From positions 1 to 39,617 of IMG/VR virus record IMGVR_UViG_3300033143_001167: DNA of 39,617 nucleotides; one strand, written 5' to 3'. Shown here one piece after another: positions 1 through 9,721 of the stretch. Below the pieces are notes generated by a model. The model was not told where the DNA came from. It was given only the letters and a program-made list of their open reading frames with translations, and searched no databases. The DNA comes from a virus. Both the position numbers and the translations under genes were made by a program. Every line of letters starts with the position of its first letter. Positions within the stretch are counted from its first letter, which is position 1.

Positions 1-34
1 CTTCCGATATGGTTAGGCTATTACTACCCCAACT

Positions 35-1519
35 TCAATCAGCTCCACCAACCGTAGACATGATAAACGTGCCTTCAGGTATTTGCGCCCACGTACCAGG
101 AATAGCACCTGTTGGATCTGACCCGAAGCGTATGCTGCCTATAGGGAACATCAGTTCAAGAAGAGCTGCATTATCCGCAGGAGTTCCGGGTTCACCTTGT
201 GGGCCTTCAGGACCGGGGACTGTTGAATCCGCACCATCTAATCCAGGAGTTCCTTGTATGCCATCTTCCCCTTGGATACCTTGGTCACCTTTTGGTCCTT
301 GGATGTTTCCGACATTAACCCAAGTAGACGGAGTCAATATATCTATAGCACGCAACACGTCATTGGGCACTGTAGGCGTACCTTCAGAATCTACTCCACT
401 ATCGGTTGAAGTATACGCATCTCCGATAACCAGAGCATTCTTTAGTATGATGTTAGCAGACGTATCAGTACCAAGTAGATTAGTACCTGGTCCAGCTTCA
501 CCTTGAGGACCTGTTAATCCAGTATCACCTTTGGCACCATCATTCCCATCAACCCCTGGAATACCTTGTGGGCCATCTTCTCCTTGAATACCTTGTGGGC
601 CATCCGGTCCGGGAACAACACTATCTGCTCCGTCGTTACCAGGTACGCCTTGAGGACCATCTGGCCCTGGGACTGTTGAATCCGCACCGTCGTTACCTGC
701 TGGCCCAGGCACTGTTGAATCTGCGCCCGTTGGTCCAATCTCACCTTGAGGTCCAGGAACAGTAGAGTCAGCACCTGTTAAACCTATTGGTCCAATCTCA
801 CCTTGTATACCTTGTTCGCCTTGGATACCTGGGTCACCTTGTTCTCCTTGGATTCCCTGTGGACCTTGAAGTGGACCGATGGTAACCCACGTAGAAGGCA
901 CCAATATATCGAGCGCTCTCATGACATCATCTATTGCTACAGGAGAACCCTGTGAGTCTAAGCCAACATCATTAGATACATATGAATCACCTATCGCCAA
1001 AGCCGTAAGCGTGATAACAACGGCAGAAGATTCTATGCCAAGTACGTTAATACCTGTACCAGCTGGGCCTTGGTCACCTTGGTCACCTTGGTCACCTTGC
1101 TCACCCTGAGGTCCAGGCACTACAGAATCAGCACCATCGTTTCCAGGAATACCTTGGTCTCCTGGATCGCCCTGAGGTCCAGTATCACCAGCAGGCCCAG
1201 GCACCACAGAATCCGCACCATCAACTCCTGGAATACCTTGCTCACCTGTATCACCTTTCTCACCTTGTGGACCAGCAAGAAGATTAGTCCACGTTCTAAC
1301 ACCGAGTATCGTAGATGATAAGACTTGACCGTCTATAGTAGGGTTACCTAGCGCGGCCTCTTTTGCATCTACGTCAGACCGTAGACCTGCCAACAGATCA
1401 TCTTTAGTGTGTAAGTCATCGGTTACAATGACAAAGCTGTTTCTAGTATCAGCTACGGATACTTCACCATTAACATTGTCTGGCAATAGTACGTCTATCT
1501 GATCTTGCAAGTGTGACAT
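35..1519 (-). CDS. Collagen-like tail fibre, main part (gene crosses the window ends)
   Basis: Most of the receptor-binding or side fibre of the virion. After a non-repetitive head of about 80 residues come long Gly-X-Y (collagen-like) stretches. These are interrupted by two related modules of about 60 residues, each containing IGD(A/S)Y and ending in PSTWV. Collagen repeats trimerise into rods in phage fibres. The start has a good ribosome site (TAGGAG) seven bases upstream. The apparent stop at 35-37 (TGA) is probably an error: in the matching copy at the window end the same codon reads GGA and the frame stays open. The complete gene is therefore 1519 down to 66, then 39617 down to 39128, giving 647 residues. 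It follows the small tail gene at 1529-2116 in the same late operon. Confidence 0.85.
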   Translation of the reverse strand: MSHLQDQIDVLLPDNVNGEVSVADTRNSFVIVTDDLHTKDDLLAGLRSDVDAKEAALGNPTIDGQVLSSTILGVRTWTNLLAGPQGEKGDTGEQGIPGVDGADSVVPGPAGDTGPQGDPGDQGIPGNDGADSVVPGPQGEQGDQGDQGDQGPAGTGINVLGIESSAVVITLTALAIGDSYVSNDVGLDSQGSPVAIDDVMRALDILVPSTWVTIGPLQGPQGIQGEQGDPGIQGEQGIQGEIGPIGLTGADSTVPGPQGEIGPTGADSTVPGPAGNDGADSTVPGPDGPQGVPGNDGADSVVPGPDGPQGIQGEDGPQGIPGVDGNDGAKGDTGLTGPQGEAGPGTNLLGTDTSANIILKNALVIGDAYTSTDSGVDSEGTPTVPNDVLRAIDILTPSTWVNVGNIQGPKGDQGIQGEDGIQGTPGLDGADSTVPGPEGPQGEPGTPADNAALLELMFPIGSIRFGSDPTGAIPGTWAQIPEGTFIMSTVGGAD

Positions 1520-1528
1520 TATATTCTC

Positions 1529-2116
1529 CTAGTCGTATCCAGGTCCAAAACCAGGTCCAAAACCTGATATGGCCGGTAGTGATGTGCCTTGATCTTCATT
1601 ACTATCCACAGATCCCTGTGAGTTAACAGCCTTAACATGTAATAACGCTGTACCCTCTCCGACAACATGTACGTATGGAGACGTTATGTTTTCGATTATA
1701 GGATTGACCCCACTGAATAAGTTATGTTGAGGAACAGGATTACCGGTAGCGTGCGTCCAGGTCATAGTTATCTGACCATGCTGGTCGTCACTAGCTACGA
1801 AGTCAATGATAGCACTAGGCAACGCGGGGGGTGGTGGTGTGCCGCTCCCACATAGCTCGTGCCAAAGCTCGTGCCACAGACCATCAAGTGTGCCAGCTGT
1901 AAGCCCTAGCGATACCATCCAGATAGCGTATCGATCACTTAACGCACCAGGCGGTACGCCATTAAGGTCTAGATACAACTCCCATAGATCAGCGTTAGAG
2001 CCCTCAACTCCTACTTCCGATGCTAACCATCGGTTTTCTAAACCATCTATGGCCCCAGTTGTTTCACCTGTTAACTGTAATAGAGCGCATAGTTTGTCGT
2101 CGTTTACATGTGGCAT
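1529..2116 (-). CDS. Small tail-associated protein with FN3-like region
   Basis: 195 residues, function unrecognised. The first 90 residues are compact and rich in Leu and Trp (LWELYLDLNGVPPGA, LWHELWHEL). A proline linker (TPPPPALP) follows. Next is a beta-rich segment of about 75 residues with the look of a fibronectin type III or Ig fold (ITMTWTHATGNPVPQH, then HVVGEGTALLHVKAVNSQGSV). The C-terminus is Gly/Phe/Pro-rich (FGPGFGPGYD). It lies between the two fibre genes, shares the TAATG stop-start overlap with the upstream fibre, and has a GAGGA ribosome site. Position suggests a fibre adaptor or decoration protein; this is inference. Confidence 0.75.
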   Translation of the reverse strand: MPHVNDDKLCALLQLTGETTGAIDGLENRWLASEVGVEGSNADLWELYLDLNGVPPGALSDRYAIWMVSLGLTAGTLDGLWHELWHELCGSGTPPPPALPSAIIDFVASDDQHGQITMTWTHATGNPVPQHNLFSGVNPIIENITSPYVHVVGEGTALLHVKAVNSQGSVDSNEDQGTSLPAISGFGPGFGPGYD

Positions 2117-4230
2117 TATACTGTCCTCGTCCAGATTTCTACGCCTACAAAAGTAGGTCTATTTTCTATCGAATTGCCATCTCCTTTCGCAGCGGTAACT
2201 ACAGCAAACGATCCCACAGATATAGCATGCGTATGATCTGCACTACCAACACCTGTGTTACCTGTTATGTCTCCACTAGGAGCACCTGCTGAAACCAAAC
2301 TGGTTTTAGGCATTGTAATAGGAGTCGAAGCATTATTACCTGATAAAGCATGTGTGCCGCCTGTGCTCAGAATGCCACTAGCTATCCAAGGAAGAACTAC
2401 TGCATCGTGGTCATGCGCTGGTAAGTCGTTACCATCAAAGTTTAAAGCACTACCGTCATGAACGTGATTAGCACTTTGCAGTCCCGAGTCAGTTGAAGGA
2501 TGGCCGTGATCCATAGTATGCGTATGTGATGGCAACTGTGCTTCTGATATAGTAACAGCATTCGAGCCACCACTAGGTTCAGCACCGCTTATGGTAGACA
2601 TCAGGAATGTTCCCTCAGGTACTTGTTCCCAAGTTCCTGGTAGAGAGCTATTCGGATTCGGGCCAATGCGATAAGAACCTACTGGGAATATATTACCCAT
2701 CATAGCATCCATCGCAGTTTTCACAGCCGTATCTAAATCCGTGATAGCATCCTCAACGTTATCAGTAGCAGGCCCTATGTAATTGTAGGCACTAACTGGG
2801 AAGGAAACAAACGCTGCACTGAAGTCCTTCAGATAGTTGTTCAGCCATTCCCATGCAGCTTGAAGATTAGACGCAGCTAGTGGCGGTAATGGAGCCTCAC
2901 CTATATAGTCAAGTGGGCCTTCGTCCAGTGAAGTAAGTACGGCAGTAGACATATCAAAGCGGTCAGGCATGTGATACCAGCCAACCGGTATAGTGGGTAT
3001 GGTAGCGATGACATCTATATACTGTATGCCATCATTAGAGCTTACTGCTACATCAGATAGCGTTATGACTCCTGGAGCAGTCTCGCTATACAAGCTGATA
3101 CGATTATCAGAAAGCTCTTCACCAGATGTTATAGTTACTGCGAAGAAGTCACCTGTCTCGAATACAGTACCTGGCAGTACGTCACTTGGATTGCGATAAT
3201 CTGGTGGTGCACATGGATCACCGCCTGGATCTAAGCCATCAAAGAACTTAGGACATAGGTTATCACCGCGCCAGCTACCTAGATTACGTAGGCCCTGGAA
3301 TGAAAGTAACTCAGCAGGTATCTGCCCATTGGCATCGGTAGCAACCAGTCGCTTGATGCCGTTGATGTTCTGTACTTGCATGACTTCAGCAAACGGAACA
3401 TCTACACCAGCTTGACGAGTGAACTTAATCAGATCATCAGTTATGTAGTCTGGATCGTATGGCAAGCCAAACGTACCGTCGTCAGACAGAACAGCAAATA
3501 GCAATGCTGGAGTATTCTCCAGTATGCTAAGAGGTATACCTCCAGGGAATTCAGGAGACACTACACCAGCCGGGTTAAGTTGCATGAGGCGACCAGGCGC
3601 GTTGATTCCAGGAATACCTATCAAAGGTAGACGTGCACCAAATGTGGCGTTGTCAACTAAGAGCAACTCTCTGGCATCTAGGAAACCGTTTACACCAGGT
3701 TGTACGTCTACGACTGTACCTGATACACCGCCTGGACCAGCAACCACCGTCACATTACCGAATACGTCGAAGGCCAGTACTTGCTCCTTACGAAAAGCTA
3801 TAGGAGGCACTTCTAGATTAAGCCCTAAAGGTATTTCGTTAGCGGGTATGTGTATGGTACCTTCGCCCGCTAGCGAGATTGCTTGCTGAACAAGCATGGT
3901 TAACTTGTCCAGCCCACGCTCGTGTGTGTCTGCAGGGAAGTCATCATATGGCGTATAATCGATTTCCTGAGTTGCAGGTACGTTACGACTAAGCGTGAGG
4001 TTAGCAACACCTGTCGGAGGTGGGTTAAGAGTGAAAGTTACGACACCACCATCTGGGTCGTCTACTCCACTGATCGTATATGGAAACGTAACATCATCTG
4101 GTGCGATAGGTATTAGGCTAATAAACACACCTAGATGAAGAGCATCTAGAATGCGGAATGGGTACGGGAATACTAGTGTGGCATCATCACCACTATAGAC
4201 TACCGTGTTGGTTTCAGTTGTTACAGTCAT
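2116..4230 (-). CDS. Tail fibre with T7-type N-terminal attachment domain
   Basis: 704 residues. The first 130 residues resemble the phage T7 tail-fibre N-terminal domain that attaches fibres to the tail: YSGDDATLVFPYPFRI, then a beta-rich stretch, then TLSRNVPATQEIDYTPYD and a helix (ERGLDKLTMLVQQ). The middle is a long beta-rich shaft. The last 180 residues form a histidine-rich tip (PGTWEQVPEGTFLMS, LPSHTHTMDHGH, ENRPTFVGVEIW) homologous to the tip of the collagen-like fibre. Start is ATG with GAGG seven bases upstream. It overlaps the internal-core gene stop (TAATG), as several late genes here do. Likely the main host-recognition fibre. Confidence 0.85.
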   Translation of the reverse strand: MTVTTETNTVVYSGDDATLVFPYPFRILDALHLGVFISLIPIAPDDVTFPYTISGVDDPDGGVVTFTLNPPPTGVANLTLSRNVPATQEIDYTPYDDFPADTHERGLDKLTMLVQQAISLAGEGTIHIPANEIPLGLNLEVPPIAFRKEQVLAFDVFGNVTVVAGPGGVSGTVVDVQPGVNGFLDARELLLVDNATFGARLPLIGIPGINAPGRLMQLNPAGVVSPEFPGGIPLSILENTPALLFAVLSDDGTFGLPYDPDYITDDLIKFTRQAGVDVPFAEVMQVQNINGIKRLVATDANGQIPAELLSFQGLRNLGSWRGDNLCPKFFDGLDPGGDPCAPPDYRNPSDVLPGTVFETGDFFAVTITSGEELSDNRISLYSETAPGVITLSDVAVSSNDGIQYIDVIATIPTIPVGWYHMPDRFDMSTAVLTSLDEGPLDYIGEAPLPPLAASNLQAAWEWLNNYLKDFSAAFVSFPVSAYNYIGPATDNVEDAITDLDTAVKTAMDAMMGNIFPVGSYRIGPNPNSSLPGTWEQVPEGTFLMSTISGAEPSGGSNAVTISEAQLPSHTHTMDHGHPSTDSGLQSANHVHDGSALNFDGNDLPAHDHDAVVLPWIASGILSTGGTHALSGNNASTPITMPKTSLVSAGAPSGDITGNTGVGSADHTHAISVGSFAVVTAAKGDGNSIENRPTFVGVEIWTRTV

Positions 4231-7200
4231 TATAATTCCTCGTTAATTGCATCTTGTGCGGTGTCAAATAGGGACCGTCTAAGTATGAAATGGTTTTGAT
4301 AAGGCGTCAGCCTTCTCGTAGCCTTCACTGTTGACGGACTTAGTTCTCCTGTTGATATAGCGTCCACTATCCCCGCTATCGATTGTCTAGCATCGTTTGC
4401 TGTTCCCCATGATGGTCCCATCAGGTCACCAAGCACACTACGTGATTGGTACTGTGTAATCGGCGGGCCTTCAGGCAACGGTAGCAAACTTACTTGTCCC
4501 TGAGTTAACTTCTCTGTGATGTTGTTAGCATACATAGGTAAAGCAAACACGCCTGACTTGTCTACACCTTCTCGAACCAGAGTTTCCCAGTCGTCTGATA
4601 TTTCACGACCAGCAGCTAACTCCTTAAGAGTGTATGACAGCACGCCGAGGCCAACCATCATGGTAGCTCCGAATGCCACATTGGGGTCATAACCAGCTTT
4701 CTGTATACCTGGTAAAAACAACTTGTTATGTGCTGTCATCATAAACGTCTTGAACTGGAATATCAATTTACCAGGACCTGTGCGAGCAAACAATGGGATG
4801 TCACCCACGCCAGGAGTTACGATCGCTGAGTCAGCTTCCTTAAGTACAGCTGCTGACAGTAGTCTCTCACTGCGTACGTCCCATGCAGATGTACCAAACT
4901 CATCGTGCATATTCGGAGAATGTAAACCTTGCTCGTCAGAACCTGTTCGCTTCCAGTTAGCTACGATCTTAGTCCAGTCATCTTCTGGTATACGTAATGA
5001 AGCGATGTACTGCTTGTCACGCATTGACAAATTCTGTTTATGTACCAGCTTACCAATACGGTGCATCACGCCAGTACCAGCCCAGGACTTAAGGAAACTG
5101 TTCCAGTATGGCATACCAGTAGCCTTAGTAAAGTTAACCTGGCCAGATTTCATTAGCTTATCAACTTTGCCTTGACCTGAATATGACTCGTTCAACATAC
5201 CAAGGGCGTTCTGGCGTGTGTGCAATGTCGCATCAAGTGCAACGCCAGCTGCGTTCAAATCAGATTTGCTCATCGCTCGGATTTCAGGAGATTGAGCCAA
5301 CTTCCTAGTTGCTGCAGCCATGTTACCTAGGCCAACACGAACGATCGCACTTCCTATATCTGGTATTGATGCAAGCATCATCGCACCAAGTGATGTCATG
5401 TAGTTAAGCTCACGTGCGCGTTTACCAGCTCTGTGCCACATCGACGCAGGATCCGTTGGCTCGGCGTACTTGTGAAGCATCATATCCCGCATAGCTTCCA
5501 AGTCCAGACGCACTCGAGTATTCTCATCATTGAGTTCTTTAGTAAACTTTTTAATAGCCTTTTGATCTTTAGGAGAATAGTCTTTCATCTCAACTTCAAC
5601 ACCATACGCATCTACATATGGTTTCATCTTGGCTTCGAGCATAGCGCCGTACTCTCTATCAATCTCAGTAAGAGCGTCTGTCATATGTATATCACCATCA
5701 AACTTTCGAGCGATCTCTAACTGAGGTACTTTAGCTTTCAAGTATGCACCTAGTGAAGCTGTTGGATCTTTGATAAGCCAGTCACGTATCACTGCAGAAG
5801 GTATATCAACATTATACTTTTGACCTTCTACTCTGAGCGTTACACCATGTCTAGCGTGATAACCAGTAGGTGACGCTTGCACTGACTTGATGTACCTGTG
5901 CACTGCATCGTATATGGTGTCATCGAAGTCGCCTACATCCAAACCCCTGACGAAGTCTTTTAGTTCATTCGGTATATTGTTTCTGATGTGCTCTACCATC
6001 TCCATAGTCATGCGGCGACTATCGTGCATGATCTTATCGAGGTCATATACTCGATGCACTGATTTCTTATCACCATGTGCGACAGTGATATTGCCTTCTT
6101 TATCAACGTTGATCAGTTTACCACTCTTATCAGAACCAGCAGCTTGGACGTCTGCGAGCTCCTTTTCAAGAGGTGATATAACTTTACTGCGTACTGTGAC
6201 TGCGGCCTGTGCAACTTCAGGTACCTTATGAACATCACCATCAATGATTGCATCGCCGATAGCATCCAGGAATTCCTGCTCCTTCATAGTACCACCATTC
6301 TTACGATATGCCGCAAAAGCTTGTTTAGTAATATCGATCACTTCGTATGTGCCAGACATCTCACGAGCTTTGGCAAGTGTCTCAGCTGATGCTTCTGAAG
6401 TAAGTCCATACTCGTTCTTCTGGCGTATCAAACTATCTTCAACCAGGTTTTCAACAGCGTCTCTCGCTTTCACACTACTGGATGTAGCTACTCGAATTTG
6501 TGGTGAAGCATGTCCGAAGATAGACATGATAGATCGCCCTCCTAATATTTTAAGAGGTTTGCCGTACTTCAATGACGTATTCTTTAACTCTTCATCACGT
6601 ACCAGCTTAGCAGCTTGGTGTTGTGTGAGTTCGCCCTTAGCTACTTTAATGCCAAGTTCGTTCATGAACTCTTCAGTCACGTTATGATTTATGTTAGAAG
6701 CTGATGAACCCGCTGCCATGTGATAATCACCAGCCATCCAGCCTTCACCCTTGACATCTACATCGAGGTCTTCTGCTAATTTAACCCGCTCAGTATTACC
6801 AAGCTTGAATGTCGCCGCGCCAAGTAAGCCTGCTAGGAATGCTGTACCACCTATGTTAAACAATGACTCGTTCAGCGTACGCTTAGGTTGCTGTTCGTGT
6901 AAGATCAATTCAGATCCTGTGACAAGACCAGCTTCGACACCTGCTGTCAGTCCAGCTTTGGCCAGGATAGATCCGTTCACTACTGGTACTGCAAATGCTG
7001 GTGCGTACATGGGTTCTAGTAAGCCACCGATCATACTCGCCCCGATCAACGTAGGGGTTGAAGCGTTAGACAATATCTCTTCTTCCCGTAACTGACGAGA
7101 GAAGATACCAGTCATCCAGTCAACTTCACGTTGTGACTTGGCTTCAGCAATCTTTTCAAGATAAACTGGGTGATCCCATTCAGTATCTTTTAGAGCCTCA

Positions 7201-7421
7201 ACAGGATTAAACTCGCCTGCAGAATATGCCCGGTCTTCTTCGTCCGTAAGACCACCAGGATATGACTGGCTGTTCATGATGAAGCCAGTCGTAGGATTCT
7301 CCATAGCCATAGACGTAGCTACAGCTGTGCCGAACCCTGTTTGATCTGGAGTGGATTCTTCTATCCGCATTGTCTTAGAGCCCATCTCAGTAGCTGGGTC
7401 TCTCTCTTCCCACATGCTCAT
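4230..7421 (-). CDS. Large internal virion (DNA ejection) protein, gp16-like
   Basis: 1063 residues, the largest protein in the genome, placed where T7-like phages encode the internal core protein that is ejected to build the trans-envelope channel. Helical, with several hydrophobic or glycine-rich stretches that could insert into membranes: around residues 130-155 (LIGASMIGGLLEP), 190-205, 670-700 (LGAMMLASIPDIGSAIVRVG) and 920-945 (ATMMVGLGVLSYTLKEL). I see no N-terminal lytic transglycosylase signature like that of T7 gp16. The gene starts at an ATG sharing one base with the stop of the previous core protein. Assignment rests on size, order and hydrophobic pattern. Confidence 0.75.
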   Translation of the reverse strand: MSMWEERDPATEMGSKTMRIEESTPDQTGFGTAVATSMAMENPTTGFIMNSQSYPGGLTDEEDRAYSAGEFNPVEALKDTEWDHPVYLEKIAEAKSQREVDWMTGIFSRQLREEEILSNASTPTLIGASMIGGLLEPMYAPAFAVPVVNGSILAKAGLTAGVEAGLVTGSELILHEQQPKRTLNESLFNIGGTAFLAGLLGAATFKLGNTERVKLAEDLDVDVKGEGWMAGDYHMAAGSSASNINHNVTEEFMNELGIKVAKGELTQHQAAKLVRDEELKNTSLKYGKPLKILGGRSIMSIFGHASPQIRVATSSSVKARDAVENLVEDSLIRQKNEYGLTSEASAETLAKAREMSGTYEVIDITKQAFAAYRKNGGTMKEQEFLDAIGDAIIDGDVHKVPEVAQAAVTVRSKVISPLEKELADVQAAGSDKSGKLINVDKEGNITVAHGDKKSVHRVYDLDKIMHDSRRMTMEMVEHIRNNIPNELKDFVRGLDVGDFDDTIYDAVHRYIKSVQASPTGYHARHGVTLRVEGQKYNVDIPSAVIRDWLIKDPTASLGAYLKAKVPQLEIARKFDGDIHMTDALTEIDREYGAMLEAKMKPYVDAYGVEVEMKDYSPKDQKAIKKFTKELNDENTRVRLDLEAMRDMMLHKYAEPTDPASMWHRAGKRARELNYMTSLGAMMLASIPDIGSAIVRVGLGNMAAATRKLAQSPEIRAMSKSDLNAAGVALDATLHTRQNALGMLNESYSGQGKVDKLMKSGQVNFTKATGMPYWNSFLKSWAGTGVMHRIGKLVHKQNLSMRDKQYIASLRIPEDDWTKIVANWKRTGSDEQGLHSPNMHDEFGTSAWDVRSERLLSAAVLKEADSAIVTPGVGDIPLFARTGPGKLIFQFKTFMMTAHNKLFLPGIQKAGYDPNVAFGATMMVGLGVLSYTLKELAAGREISDDWETLVREGVDKSGVFALPMYANNITEKLTQGQVSLLPLPEGPPITQYQSRSVLGDLMGPSWGTANDARQSIAGIVDAISTGELSPSTVKATRRLTPYQNHFILRRSLFDTAQDAINEEL

Positions 7422-9721
7422 TACTGTAAGTCCTCTAACTGTTGTTGTATGTCCATACGACGTTTGACCATTGCTTTGGTCTTAGGTCCTGCGCCCTTCG
7501 GAAGCAGCTTACTAGCCTCGTACTTACGTATACGTTCTTTACGTGCTTTGTTCGGCGCTTGTGATAATTCTTGAGCAGCTTTCTGCCGTTCAGCCAATGT
7601 GCTAGGATCACCAAGTACTGCTTCGAAGAAATCAACACCCCAGCTAACTGCTTGCTGAGCAGACGTCCGTAGATCTTCTTCCATCGCATCTCCAAGAGAT
7701 TTACCAGTACCTGACTCAGCGTAGCGTGCGGCGTGTGCTTGTTGCTCACGTTCCACATCTAACTTAGCTTCGATCTCTGTCATCTCAGATTGTAAGTCCG
7801 TACGGGCTTTGACCTTACTCTTTTTATATGACGGTTTAAAGTATGCTGGAAATCCATTCGGTCCATTAAGGATGAGGCCGTCTTCATCTATCATCAACCA
7901 TTCATGTTCTGCTGAGTCACTTAGTTTATAGAGTAACTTATAATCGTCAGGATCCACACCAAGCTCTTCAGCCATTATATGATATTCTTCAGTCATGTAC
8001 TCACTGGTTATTTCAGGAGTTGGACCATCATTCACTACACTCTCAGGCTGCATGTACTCAAGTGAGCGGCCAGCACCCCGATCTGTTATGGTGTACTTCC
8101 GTTTAAAGTCCTGGTAAGCGAGCGAGTCCGCCGCAGCAATATTACCTGTGCGACGATAAGCAGACTTACGTAACTGGTTATAACTCTCAACCTGTTGTGA
8201 TGTAAAATCAGGTGTTCCGAACTGTGTCCAGGTCAAATCATCTTTAACGAAACCCTTAAGAGCGTCACTGCTACCTTTGTCATACTCACCAGCAAATACA
8301 GAATCGCGCTGGTTACGCACCGTAATAGGTACAGCTTCTTCTCCCTCACGTAAGTTCTTAAAGCCTTCAATTGCCCCGCCGCCAGTTTCATTAATAACAT
8401 AAGCCTTGTCAATCATAGCCTGGTCAAACTTATCTTTAGTACGACCGATATGACGATCAAGGTATACCATCATCTTAGCTGCATTAAGTACACTACCGTC
8501 GTCAGAATCTGCTGATATGAAATCTAGGTTACCACGTATCCAGCTTTCTGTAGATGGAGGTACCCAACCGATCTGACGAGCTAGTTTGCCATTCTCACGA
8601 ATCCATTCATTAGACCCTTCTTTCATACCCTCAGGGTTGGCTTCAGTAGGTCCTGTGCGTTCGGCAATGATTCGATCAGCAGCTTTCTTGTGGCATGTGT
8701 TCTTGTGATCGCCCCAGCCACCACCATTGATTTGGGCATAGCAATTTTCAGCTGCTATCTCACCGGTTGTAGCTTTATCTTTTTCCTTACGTTGATTGAA
8801 TACAGTTATAGCATGTGCTATCGCTGACGTGTAATTGTCTTCGGAGCTAAAGCCACTATCAATCCATGGACGAGCTGCATATGCTTGTATTAAGTCCCAC
8901 GCCTCTTCGTCAGTGTCATAGATCATTTTATACTGAATCGTCTCAGCGATAGCGCCTTGAATCTTTTCATCAAGCTGGTTATGCAACGCTGTACGTTGTG
9001 CAGGTTCCAGTCTTAGGTATTGTTTATCTTTGTCAAACTTCGTGTGCAGGTCTGAGACATCTTGCAGTGTCTTAGGAGGCGCCATGTTAACAATGGTGCT
9101 TTTACCAACAGTAAACTGCTTGTGCGCAACAACAGTAGCCTTACGCTTGGCGATCTCTGTACCGTTCCATGCTTTGGTCTGTGCACCCTTATTGATGTCC
9201 ATCTCAGCCAGGTCAAATCGACCACTAGCAATGTTAACTCTGAATGATTCATCAAGATTGCGTTGAGCATTCAATGCAGCCCACTTACCAACTGTACCGC
9301 GCATGGCTTCGTTGTACATGACCTCAGCACCTGTGATGTCCTTTTCAAGTTGACGATATGCAAGATTGTTTTCAGTGCGTGTTAATATATCACTACGAGT
9401 CACTGACTGTACGTTCTTGAGCTCTTCCTGTATCTCAGTATGTCGTGATACCAGGTTACCGTTGTCGTCCATGCGATACGGTTCCTTCTCGATCTCATCG
9501 CGTGCTGCGTTCATGCGGTCAGTATACTCAGCAGCCATCTTGCTGTGCTCGGCAGCGCCATCTTGTTTATAGATGGTCATACCTATCTCGCCAGCTTTGC
9601 CAAGTGATTCTTGTAAGCCAGCCATACGAACTTGCTTCGATTGTAATACTGATGCAGGCGCAGATAAACTCAGCATCGCGGTGCTTTGCACCGGCTGGTC
9701 ATTCATTGGTGGTAATTTCAT
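7421..9721 (-). CDS. Internal virion protein, gp15-like
   Basis: 766 residues, mostly helical and charged, with no membrane segments. It sits between a gp14-like and a gp16-like gene, the position of the T7 gp15 core protein that forms part of the DNA ejection tube in the periplasm. The N-terminal 100 residues contain the heptad-like helix EYTDRMNAARDEIEKEPYRM, and the last 100 residues are Lys/Gln-rich. I chose the ATG at 9721 rather than the upstream TTG at 9733: GGAG lies correctly before it and it forms an ATGA overlap with the preceding stop. Function is inferred from order and composition. Confidence 0.75.
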   Translation of the reverse strand: MKLPPMNDQPVQSTAMLSLSAPASVLQSKQVRMAGLQESLGKAGEIGMTIYKQDGAAEHSKMAAEYTDRMNAARDEIEKEPYRMDDNGNLVSRHTEIQEELKNVQSVTRSDILTRTENNLAYRQLEKDITGAEVMYNEAMRGTVGKWAALNAQRNLDESFRVNIASGRFDLAEMDINKGAQTKAWNGTEIAKRKATVVAHKQFTVGKSTIVNMAPPKTLQDVSDLHTKFDKDKQYLRLEPAQRTALHNQLDEKIQGAIAETIQYKMIYDTDEEAWDLIQAYAARPWIDSGFSSEDNYTSAIAHAITVFNQRKEKDKATTGEIAAENCYAQINGGGWGDHKNTCHKKAADRIIAERTGPTEANPEGMKEGSNEWIRENGKLARQIGWVPPSTESWIRGNLDFISADSDDGSVLNAAKMMVYLDRHIGRTKDKFDQAMIDKAYVINETGGGAIEGFKNLREGEEAVPITVRNQRDSVFAGEYDKGSSDALKGFVKDDLTWTQFGTPDFTSQQVESYNQLRKSAYRRTGNIAAADSLAYQDFKRKYTITDRGAGRSLEYMQPESVVNDGPTPEITSEYMTEEYHIMAEELGVDPDDYKLLYKLSDSAEHEWLMIDEDGLILNGPNGFPAYFKPSYKKSKVKARTDLQSEMTEIEAKLDVEREQQAHAARYAESGTGKSLGDAMEEDLRTSAQQAVSWGVDFFEAVLGDPSTLAERQKAAQELSQAPNKARKERIRKYEASKLLPKGAGPKTKAMVKRRMDIQQQLEDLQ

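Noticed and set aside
1-65. Terminal direct repeat of a linear phage genome
   Set aside because: Only 65 bases with two mismatches, in the middle of a coding gene, and the frame is restored by simple circular joining. An assembly overlap is the better explanation.
9-1318. Long plus-strand frames opposite the collagen-like fibre
   Set aside because: They are shadows of the Gly-X-Y repeat on the other strand: Pro/Ser-rich, low complexity and without ribosome sites.
4723-6687. Several plus-strand frames above 100 codons inside the internal core gene
   Set aside because: They overlap a long, well-started gene on the minus strand, lack ribosome sites and have Ser/Ile-rich shadow composition.
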